A program made the position numbers and the translations under genes. The notes under the pieces were generated by a model. It did no database searches. It saw only the letters and a list, made by a program, of their open reading frames with translations, and was not told the origin of the DNA. Positions 35,902 to 42,687 of a DNA stretch of 64,000 bases are shown here, in pieces. Position 1 is the first letter of the stretch. Every line of letters starts with the position of its first letter. Source of the stretch: Paenibacillus sp. LS1 (GTDB lineage: Bacteria; Bacillota; Bacilli; Paenibacillales; Paenibacillaceae); assembly GCF_026013365.1 (NCBI RefSeq), contig NZ_JAPDOE010000013.1, forward strand, positions 1 through 64,000. Reading direction: 5' to 3'.

Positions 35902-35934
35902 AAAAAGCCCTCAACCTAGATGGGTTAACGGCTT
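35902..35934 (-). terminator. terminator of the MscS gene
   Basis: AAGCC (35905-35909) pairs with GGCTT (35930-35934), with inner AACC/GGGTT pairing; the minus strand then runs into TTTTG. It lies about 110 bp after the channel gene stop. Confidence 0.6.
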
Positions 35935-36041
35935 ATGAATTGAAACGATATATTCAAAAAGGTAGAGCTGTTATGATACCATATCATTCGTAATGGATTA
36001 CTATGAAATAGTTTTATCGCATCCATTTTCGAAAAAAAATC

Positions 36042-37295
36042 CTAATACTCTCGTGCAAATTGTTTATCCTCTTTCAGTTGCACAATATCATGCCCGGTTG
36101 GATTCTGGAATGCACGCAGTCCAAAGGTTTGCGCAACCGCAAAAATGTGGTCAAAGATATCTGCTTGCACATTCTCATACACACCCCAGTTAATATCATT
36201 GCTGAATGCGTAGATTTCAAGGGGTAGTCCGCGATCTTCCGGTGCTAGTTGTCTCACAATCATCGTCATATCCTTATTGATTTTCGGATGATTTCTCAAA
36301 TATTGATGGATATATTCCCGGAATACACCGACGTTCGTCAGCTGTCTTCCGTTCACATTGCTTTCCATATTCACCTGGTGCTCCATGTTATATGCTTGAA
36401 TTTCCTTCAATTTTGCGGAAACATAATCGCTCAAGTAGTGAATTTTCTCAAATTCCGCTACCATCTCTTCCGTACAAAAACGAATACTGCTGATATCGAT
36501 ATAGACACTTCGCTTAATCCGTCTGCCACCAGAGACCTGCATGCCTCTCCAGTTCCGGAACGAGTCCGAAATGAGGGCGTAGCTTGGAATCATCGTAATC
36601 GTTTTATCAAAATTCATCACTTTCACTGTGTTCAATGTAATGTCGATGACATCACCGTCTGCATTATATTTGGGCATTTCAATCCAGTCACCGACCCGCA
36701 CCATGTCATTAGAAGAGAGTTGAACGCCGGCTACCAGACCCAATATGGAATCCTTGAAAACCAGCATCAGTACAGCCGATAACGCACCAAGTCCACTCAG
36801 GATAATAAGCGGATTTTGTCCAATCAGGCTGGAGATGACGATAATTCCACCAATGATGAACAAGACGATCTTGGCTACCTGAATGTAACTCTTGATTGGG
36901 CGAATCTTCGACACTTCATAGGAACGATAGATATCATCGAAGACATTCAGCAGTGCGTTGAGCACCGTAATCATGATAACGATCATGTATGTCATGGCAG
37001 CCTTTTCAATCAAAGCCTGATAGGACGGGAAAATATAAGCTGAGTAATAGATGATAATCGCCGGCACGAGATGCGACAGCTTGTGGAATAATTTTTTCTC
37101 CACAATGATGTTGCCCCACTTGTACCGATTGTTGTTAACGATATGGTTGATCGTCTTCAGCACAATCTTTTTGGCTATAAAATTCGCCACCACCGAGATC
37201 ACCGCTATGAAAATAACCATAATTATATTCGAAAGATATCCAATGGATGGCTCACTCATGCCCATTCCCTCTAGTTGATTTCTAATAAAGTCCAT
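36042..37295 (-). CDS. MscS-family mechanosensitive ion channel
   Basis: 417-residue membrane protein with about five N-terminal helices, the pore-lining TM3 region (SGLGALSAVLMLVFKDSILGLVAGVQL) cut here to its recognisable core GLGALSAVLMLVFKD, and the beta domain (VRVGDWIEMP, DGDVIDITLNTVKV). The long soluble C-terminus resembles the YbdG-type subgroup. These channels open under membrane tension and protect from osmotic downshock. CAGGAGG precedes the ATG. Monocistronic with terminator at 35902. Confidence 0.9.
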   Translation of the reverse strand: MDFIRNQLEGMGMSEPSIGYLSNIIMVIFIAVISVVANFIAKKIVLKTINHIVNNNRYKWGNIIVEKKLFHKLSHLVPAIIIYYSAYIFPSYQALIEKAAMTYMIVIMITVLNALLNVFDDIYRSYEVSKIRPIKSYIQVAKIVLFIIGGIIVISSLIGQNPLIILSGLGALSAVLMLVFKDSILGLVAGVQLSSNDMVRVGDWIEMPKYNADGDVIDITLNTVKVMNFDKTITMIPSYALISDSFRNWRGMQVSGGRRIKRSVYIDISSIRFCTEEMVAEFEKIHYLSDYVSAKLKEIQAYNMEHQVNMESNVNGRQLTNVGVFREYIHQYLRNHPKINKDMTMIVRQLAPEDRGLPLEIYAFSNDINWGVYENVQADIFDHIFAVAQTFGLRAFQNPTGHDIVQLKEDKQFAREY

Positions 37296-37400
37296 TGTTT
37301 CCTCCTGACATAGTCTAGTTTAGCCTATTATTATAAAGTAGATTAAGGTGGTAAGCAAAGTTTGTGCTTCCGCTCCGTTCTTCCTATGCATTATATATTA

Positions 37401-37433
37401 AAAAAAGACCCTTTCATTCAAAGAATGATGGGC
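37401..37433 (-). terminator. terminator of polysaccharide deacetylase gene
   Basis: CATTC (37415-37419) and GAATG (37423-37427) with outer CCC/GGG pairs form the stem; the minus strand continues with TTTTTTT. It ends 8 bp from the gene stop. Confidence 0.8.
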
Positions 37434-37441
37434 CCACTTGA

Positions 37442-38083
37442 TTATGTCGTCTTTTCATCATGCTCACGAGAAATGTCCAGCAACTCACTTACTGTCACCA
37501 AACGGTACCCCTCCGCGACCAGCTCATCCACCAGTATACGAACCGCCTCCACCGTCTGGGAACGTTCCCCGTACCCGTCATGGAATATGAGCACGTTGCC
37601 TGGTTTCACCGCAGACCGGGTATGCTCCAGAATGTGCTCAACGCCGGGATTGTCCCAATCTCTCGCATCACCGTTGACCGCACTAATCGTGCGATATCCG
37701 CTCTCCGCCGCCAGAGACAGTATATCATCATTTACTCCAAAATAGGGCGGTCGGAAGCTGCGGGCAGGTTGCCCCGTGACTTCTTGGACAAGATTTTCTG
37801 CGCGTTGCAGCTCCTTCCCGGCTTCCTCCAGCGTCAACTTGGTCAGATCCGGATGCGTATAAGTATGGTTGGCGATTTCATGCCCTTCACGGTGCACCTC
37901 TGCCGCAATCTCCGGGTGAGCCTCTATCTCTTGGCCAATCATGAAAAACGTCGCCCGCCCACCGACAGCGCTGAAAATCTCAAGTATTTGAGGTGTATAC
38001 ACCGGATGCGGCCCATCATCAAACGTGAACGCCACAACTTTTTCCCGAACAGACTCCTGCTCTACCATCGCGATATTGCCCAT
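37442..38083 (-). CDS. polysaccharide deacetylase (NodB/CE4 family)
   Basis: 213 residues of a CE4 metal-dependent deacetylase. Diagnostic motifs are AFTFDDGPHPVYTPQIL (catalytic base and metal Asp), GHEIANHTYTHPDL (two metal His), RSFRPPYFGVND and the ending LIFHDGYGERS. No signal peptide in this frame, so the product is either cytoplasmic or the start has been missed; GAGAGGGG lies nine bases before the chosen ATG. Substrate may be chitooligosaccharide or peptidoglycan GlcNAc. Confidence 0.9.
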   Translation of the reverse strand: MGNIAMVEQESVREKVVAFTFDDGPHPVYTPQILEIFSAVGGRATFFMIGQEIEAHPEIAAEVHREGHEIANHTYTHPDLTKLTLEEAGKELQRAENLVQEVTGQPARSFRPPYFGVNDDILSLAAESGYRTISAVNGDARDWDNPGVEHILEHTRSAVKPGNVLIFHDGYGERSQTVEAVRILVDELVAEGYRLVTVSELLDISREHDEKTT

Positions 38084-38458
38084 AAATAATGACCCCTCTC
38101 TGCAACTGACTGGCTACATCCCCCTTATTATTCCATGTCTATACGCCGCGGTCTAGTCAAGAGATCACAACTTCACCTGCTCTCTAATCTAACCTTTGAT
38201 CGCACCTGCGATCATGCTCTTCTGTCTGGAGGCATACTTATTAAAATTTGCAATGAGTCACATAAACAAGCCACTCAGTCACTACTGTTTTTTCGAGTAT
38301 TCCTCAAACTAACTCCCCCTGTATCTCTTACTATTCAAAACGGCACCTGTCCAAAAGTTTAGTAGGTGTAGAATTTCAGAACGAGAACATTCTAAGTGCA
38401 ATATCTAGTGGTTTAATAAACCTATCATTCTTGAAATTCAGGGGCATTAGAGCAGCAA

Positions 38459-38661
38459 AAGGTTGAAATGGAAACGAAGTTGTTAGAAGTCCATTAGGTA
38501 AAAGAAAAAGCAGTCATTACAGAAGAATATCTGCAACAACTGCTTTCTGACTTAAGGACCACATCTCCAGACGTAATCTTCTTGAAATCATGAAGTTGAT
38601 TGGTAATTACGAAGAAAAGGTACTCGTCTACAAGGAATATATGGAGTCACGTCATCTTTAA
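38459..38661 (+). pseudogene. remnant of large serine recombinase C-terminus
   Basis: Across two frames this reads KVEMETKLLEV, then VKEKAVITEEYLQQLLSDLR, then IMKLIGNYEEKVLVYKEYM and a stop at 38659. The text resembles the C-terminal coiled-coil/tail of large serine recombinases (pattern ITEE...VEKVIVYED...). It has stops and frameshifts and is only about 65 codons. It directly abuts an ssrA fragment, so it may be what remains of an integrase. The rest of 38084-38458 shows no gene. Confidence 0.4.
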
Positions 38662-38680
38662 GCTACAAGTTGTGGATTTG

Positions 38681-38760
38681 AGGCGAGGGGAGTCGAAACC
38701 CTGTCCGAAGATAACGACACATAAGCTTCTACGGGTGTAGTCACCGTTTTGATGTCACCC
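38681..38760 (-). other. ssrA (tmRNA) 3'-end fragment, ancient attachment site
   Basis: About 80 nt on the minus strand resembling the last part of firmicute tmRNA: GACTACACCCGTAGAAGCTT, then CTTCGGACAGGG, TTTCGACTCCCC and TCGCCT. It aligns with the conserved end of tmRNA (GGCTACGCTCGTAGACGCTT in Bacillus). The T-loop has an altered GGGTTTCGAC and the CCA end is missing, so it is a decayed copy. No 5' part of ssrA is present; the intact gene should lie elsewhere, expected to the right. Confidence 0.75.
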
Positions 38761-38765
38761 AAGTA

Positions 38766-39338
38766 TCAGTAACCCTTAAGAACAGGATTAGCCCAAGCAG
38801 GTATGGGCTCAACACAATAGATCAAATCACTCTGTATGATTTCCGCAACAATTAAAGGCTCGTATGTATTATCAATAATGATAACCTGATCTGCGATAGC
38901 TAGAGCCGGTTTAAGGTTCTTCAATGACTCACCATATCGATAACGAATGTCTTCTTCTGCAATCCAATGTCCACCTTGTTCAACACGAGAGGCTACACGA
39001 TCTATATGCATTTGAACATCCTCAAGACCGATATAGTATACGACAATTTCGTAACTGTTTTGTTTTGCTATTTCCATATGTTTTAAAACAAATGATCCGG
39101 ACAATGTCGTTTCAATAGCGAAGTTTATACCACTTTTAATGAGAGATCGGATTCTTTTCACAGCTTCCCTGCCAGCAGACAGGTCAGCACTGCGCGGATT
39201 CTCTGGCTTCAACTCTCTTGCAATTTGATCCGGATCAACCAGTTCACCAAGCCACTCTCTCATTTGCATACTGAGTGTACTTTTCCCTGCTCCATTGGTT
39301 CCAGCAAACACCGTCATGACTGGTCTGGTTTCACTCAT
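38766..39338 (-). CDS. zeta-toxin-like P-loop kinase
   Basis: 190-residue protein of the zeta toxin family (zeta enzymes phosphorylate UDP-GlcNAc and block wall synthesis). Motifs: Walker A AGTNGAGKSTL, LVDPDQIA (catalytic Asp), IETTLSG and RVEQGGHWIAEEDI. I chose the ATG at 39338 (MSETRPVMTV); it overlaps the stop of the upstream small gene by eight bases, so they are coupled. Sits between the two ssrA fragments. The actual substrate could differ from UDP-GlcNAc. Confidence 0.8.
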   Translation of the reverse strand: MSETRPVMTVFAGTNGAGKSTLSMQMREWLGELVDPDQIARELKPENPRSADLSAGREAVKRIRSLIKSGINFAIETTLSGSFVLKHMEIAKQNSYEIVVYYIGLEDVQMHIDRVASRVEQGGHWIAEEDIRYRYGESLKNLKPALAIADQVIIIDNTYEPLIVAEIIQSDLIYCVEPIPAWANPVLKGY

Positions 39339-39528
39339 GATACTCAAACTCCTGGCGTTTCCCAGTAGCATCAAATATAATTTCGAATTTATTACCCGCA
39401 GCATCCTCACGAACGCGTTTGTTATTCTTTATATAATAAATAGAGGCACCTGATTCTTTAGCTTGTTTCCGTGCATGTTGACTTGCTTTGATTAAAATTT
39501 CTTGGAGTTGTTTTCGATTTGTAAACAT
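39331..39528 (-). CDS. small protein preceding zeta toxin, probable antitoxin
   Basis: 65 residues, basic, starting MFTNRKQLQEILIKASQHA and containing SIYYIKNNKRVRED. It is not like epsilon antitoxin, but short ORFs of this style commonly precede chromosomal zeta-like kinases. GGAGGGTG lies nine bases before the ATG. Overlap with the kinase start implies a matched pair. Antitoxin role is inferred from position. Confidence 0.6.
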   Translation of the reverse strand: MFTNRKQLQEILIKASQHARKQAKESGASIYYIKNNKRVREDAAGNKFEIIFDATGKRQEFEYHE

Positions 39529-39625
39529 TCTCAGTCACCCTCCAGTTTTAAATTATCCCTATTATATCACAAACTGAATACCACCAATCAGAACACTGAT
39601 TGATGGTATTATATAGCTAAAATAT

Positions 39626-40168
39626 TTATCCATTTTTTCTTTCATCTAATTCATAAATTGTTCCATTTTCTTTTCGTGTATATTTCGCTTGTATTTCCTC
39701 ATTCTTTTTCCATTTTTTAATTAGCTCTTTTGAGTAATTCCAGTAATTTTTCACTTCCTTTGCTTGAAAAACTCGATGACCATTAATCCATATTTCAGGA
39801 TGTATCTCTTTATTATCGTTTATAAAAAGAAGTGCTCTCTCAGGTGAACTACTAAGTCGATAGCTTATAGTAAATCCCCTAGATTGCTTCCTTAAATTAT
39901 CTACTTCTCTCCATACTTCAAAGTTAAAATAGGTGAAATGACTTCGCTCCTCAGAATGAGTGTAACAATCGCCACACCCTTCACAAGTTAACTCAATTGC
40001 ATTGTCTTTTTTATAACTTAGTCCGGTACAAATCCTAAATTTATATGTTTGATTGCACTTATTGCATAACAAGCAATCATCAGCTACTTCTTTTAATATA
40101 CTCAAAAAGTCAACAATTCTCTGCTGTGTGAAGTCTGCTCCATTATCAGCAGTTAACTTTCGTATCAT
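39626..40168 (-). CDS. hypothetical protein with cysteine-pair motif
   Basis: 180 residues, AT-rich. Near residues 30-75 it has CLLCNKCNQTYKF and LTCEGCGDCYTH, likely two halves of a zinc ribbon. The rest is charged, ending with a Lys-rich tail. Ribosome-binding site is weak. I do not recognise it. Same strand as the zeta pair, 97 bp upstream; it may be cargo of the small element between the two ssrA fragments. Confidence 0.55.
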   Translation of the reverse strand: MIRKLTADNGADFTQQRIVDFLSILKEVADDCLLCNKCNQTYKFRICTGLSYKKDNAIELTCEGCGDCYTHSEERSHFTYFNFEVWREVDNLRKQSRGFTISYRLSSSPERALLFINDNKEIHPEIWINGHRVFQAKEVKNYWNYSKELIKKWKKNEEIQAKYTRKENGTIYELDERKNG

Positions 40169-40351
40169 TTCAGTTTAAAATTTGAATAACGAAAACAACG
40201 ATCCTCCCCTGACTATTTCTCTAACTAAATTCTTATAATCTGAAATGTGAATATAGTTATCCTTCTTAATAGTCATTAAGGTCAATGTCCTCACTCCAAA
40301 TCTATTAATATTGTAATTAGTATTACCAGAATAATAGATTGATATACAAAA

Positions 40352-40373
40352 ACAGCCACCAAATGGTGGCTGT
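40352..40373 (-). terminator. terminator next to ssrA fragment
   Basis: ACAGCCACC pairs with GGTGGCTGT around AAAT; on the minus strand the stem is followed by TTTTTG. It lies 16 bp past the CCA end of the 28-bp ssrA fragment, where a tmRNA terminator is expected. Confidence 0.75.
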
Positions 40374-40388
40374 CACTGATACTACTAA

Positions 40389-40416
40389 TGGAGGCGAGGG
40401 GAGTCGAACCCCTGTC
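40389..40416 (-). other. 28-bp ssrA 3'-end direct repeat (attachment site, island edge)
   Basis: Minus strand GACAGGGGTTCGACTCCCC followed by TCGCCTCCA: T-arm, acceptor strand and CCA of tmRNA, intact. To its right no further tmRNA sequence is found, as expected for the far junction (attR) of an element integrated in ssrA. The region 40169-40654 otherwise holds only this site, the terminator and a small GTCCGT/ACGGAC hairpin near 40556-40575. Confidence 0.75.
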
Positions 40417-40654
40417 TCCTATGTTTTAACTAGAATTAAATATAATTAACTGCTTTTAATCAACCCTTATTACTTATGAATTTTTAACGAAAATATTTCA
40501 GAAAATGTTAAGTACTAATTTTCTGTTTTAGTGTCTTTTAGCACTTTTGACTACAGTCCGTCTACAGGAACGGACGGGATGTTTGCACAAATCAAATTAT
40601 TAAGACATTAGGGTAAAGGCTATTTAAACTTCCTACAGAAAATATTTTTAGTTG

Positions 40655-41302
40655 TTACCCAATAAATATCGGGTTTAAATAGGCGAATTTCCCAGATATC
40701 TGTTTGTAACCATTTTTCTCATCAAAATACGTAGGATCCCAATTAAAGTTTATAGGCAGTGTTGGAAGTGGAATTTCATCTATCAACTCTGAGGAAAGTA
40801 TTCTACTATCAAACACATAACCTTCTCTTGTTTTATAATTAATAGTTGCCTGCTTTTTTAGATCCTTATTGTTTAAATATGAACTTTCATTACAAGCAAA
40901 TATAATTATACCTATTTTGATTTCATTGATCCCTTTAGTAACAAGGTAGTTCAGACGAGCAACATCTCTATATAGACTAAGTCTTGTGTCTGTTTGATTC
41001 GAGCTACCATTAGTACTTTTCTTGGGTAGTTTAAATTCAATTGCTACTTTGTATACTTCATTCGTATATATTATAAGATCTAGATATTTACTTTTACCTT
41101 GAAGATCATTGTAAGGCTGCGATTCAAAATCAACCACTAATTCTACATTAGGATCAATATATTTTATGAGACAATACGAGAATAGAAAGACAAGGGACTT
41201 TTCACTTGAGAGTGGGTATCCACTTTCAATTTTTATTTTCACCATGCTCCATACATCCGTAATTATAGCATGTATATTATTTGGATTTATCTCACTTTCC
41301 AT
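40655..41302 (-). CDS. hypothetical protein with PD-(D/E)XK-like core
   Basis: 215 residues, AT-rich. Middle part reads KYLDLIIYTNEVYKVAIEFKLP: an Asp, a strand, and a second strand with E-x-K, the spacing of PD-(D/E)XK nucleases. An upstream acidic residue in FESQP could complete the site. No DNA-binding domain recognised. It is the last gene at the left edge of the large island, minus strand. Nuclease function is a hypothesis. Confidence 0.5.
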   Translation of the reverse strand: MESEINPNNIHAIITDVWSMVKIKIESGYPLSSEKSLVFLFSYCLIKYIDPNVELVVDFESQPYNDLQGKSKYLDLIIYTNEVYKVAIEFKLPKKSTNGSSNQTDTRLSLYRDVARLNYLVTKGINEIKIGIIIFACNESSYLNNKDLKKQATINYKTREGYVFDSRILSSELIDEIPLPTLPINFNWDPTYFDEKNGYKQISGKFAYLNPIFIG

Positions 41303-41359
41303 TTAATCACATCCCCAATCATTCAATTCAGTTAGCTATTTATGAAATTAACCTTAACT

Positions 41360-42427
41360 TTACTCATAATATCTCAATTCATCGTCTATAATAGAAAGTA
41401 TTTTATTTCCCTCCTCTTCTGATAATTCCCCCTCCCTGACTAACATGCTAATGCGCTTATTACCTTGTGCATACAAAAGATACGTATCCACAAGACGTCT
41501 GTATAATTTTTCAATTTCCTCTATTATTGCAAGCATATTATCCGTTGAATCCTTAGTAACCAAATCAAGGGTAAATGTTGGAGTAGCCAGATGACATGTA
41601 TTGAACTTCTCAGACTCTTCTCTTGATCGCTGTCCAGAGAGTTTATCATGCATTATTGTAATTCCACTTATAAGATACTCCTTCAATACTTCCTCGTTTT
41701 TCATTTCGTTAGGAACAAGCTCCAGTTCATACGGTACAGGTAGCAAAAAAGGATATATTGGAGCGAAACCATGTTTTAGTTTATTATACATATCGTAATA
41801 TGTTACTGAATTGGTAGTTTCTCGACGAATAGCTTCACTAATTCCTTTCATAGAATCAAAGATAGTATCAGTTGTTACACTAATACCCTTCCACAATAGC
41901 TCTTTTTCATCATCCGTTAAATGTTTGAATATACTATTTAAGTGTCCTTTTGATTCAGCCATGCGAAAAATCTGTTTTATTTTCCTACGCCCACCGCTAG
42001 CACTAATACTGTTAAAGAACGCCATTGGATCTGTGTAAGCAAGAAAATATTCCGCAATGCTAGTTTTATTTAAGTTAAATTCTCTACAAGCGCTACACAT
42101 ACCAGCGAAATCCTCTAGTATAGTACCTAAGCGTAATATCATGTCACAGTATAATGTCTGAAGAGTTAATTCATCATCTATGTTGGACTTATTCTGATAT
42201 GTATCAACAAATGTGTTATAGAGCACCTTAAACATTTTTGTTCTATGAGATATTCCGAAGTATCTTTTACTCCACAAAATTTTCAAACTCTCTATGTCTA
42301 TTACATCCACTCCTTTTAAAAAATCATCTCGACTATCCGGCCAAGGTAAGACACTTATTGTCTTGGTACCGTTAACTTGATTACTTATATTCAATTCCAT
42401 TTCTTGACCTAATATTTCAATTCTCAT
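41360..42427 (-). CDS. hypothetical island protein
   Basis: 355 residues, predominantly helical by eye, without membrane segments. The MYNKLKHGFAPIYPFLL region contains an N-x-L-K-H-G pattern seen in several HEPN-like helical proteins, but this is weak. A CSACREF pair near residue 130 is a single cysteine motif only. TTGGAGG precedes the ATG. I do not recognise the family. It is separated from the Dpd-like operon by a terminator and so has its own promoter. Confidence 0.6.
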   Translation of the reverse strand: MRIEILGQEMELNISNQVNGTKTISVLPWPDSRDDFLKGVDVIDIESLKILWSKRYFGISHRTKMFKVLYNTFVDTYQNKSNIDDELTLQTLYCDMILRLGTILEDFAGMCSACREFNLNKTSIAEYFLAYTDPMAFFNSISASGGRRKIKQIFRMAESKGHLNSIFKHLTDDEKELLWKGISVTTDTIFDSMKGISEAIRRETTNSVTYYDMYNKLKHGFAPIYPFLLPVPYELELVPNEMKNEEVLKEYLISGITIMHDKLSGQRSREESEKFNTCHLATPTFTLDLVTKDSTDNMLAIIEEIEKLYRRLVDTYLLYAQGNKRISMLVREGELSEEEGNKILSIIDDELRYYE

Positions 42428-42609
42428 TGTAAACCTCCAAAATAATTAATTAATCATAAAAACTTGAGTTTGTATTCTATATTTCCTCTTTTATAAACAA
42501 TGATATACTCACCTATACAAGAAAACTGTACGGATATAAAATTTAAACTACTTCGATACCTAGTTTGAGGCGACTGTAGATAAATAAACTTTACTACCCA
42601 AAAAAGAAT

Positions 42610-42653
42610 ACTACATAATAAATAAATGAGGGATCAATCTGATCCCTCATTTA
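42610..42653 (-). terminator. terminator of the Dpd-like operon
   Basis: TAAATGAGGGATCA (42623-42636) and its exact reverse complement (42640-42653) give a 14-bp stem with a three-base loop. The minus strand then continues T-rich (TTTATTATG). It lies 35 bp after the last operon gene. Confidence 0.85.
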
Positions 42654-42687
42654 TAAAGGCTACCTCTAGAATAGCAGTTACTCAGTA

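Noticed and set aside
38188..38254. Minus-strand text ending SMIAGAIKG and a stop, like the tail of a sugar ABC permease
   Set aside because: Only about 22 codons between stops; the match is too short to call a pseudogene.
40417..40600. Possible further tmRNA sequence upstream of the 28-bp fragment
   Set aside because: Neither the conserved GTAGA/CTTAAG part nor a 5' tmRNA end (GGATTCGACA) is found; only a short GTCCGT/ACGGAC hairpin is present.
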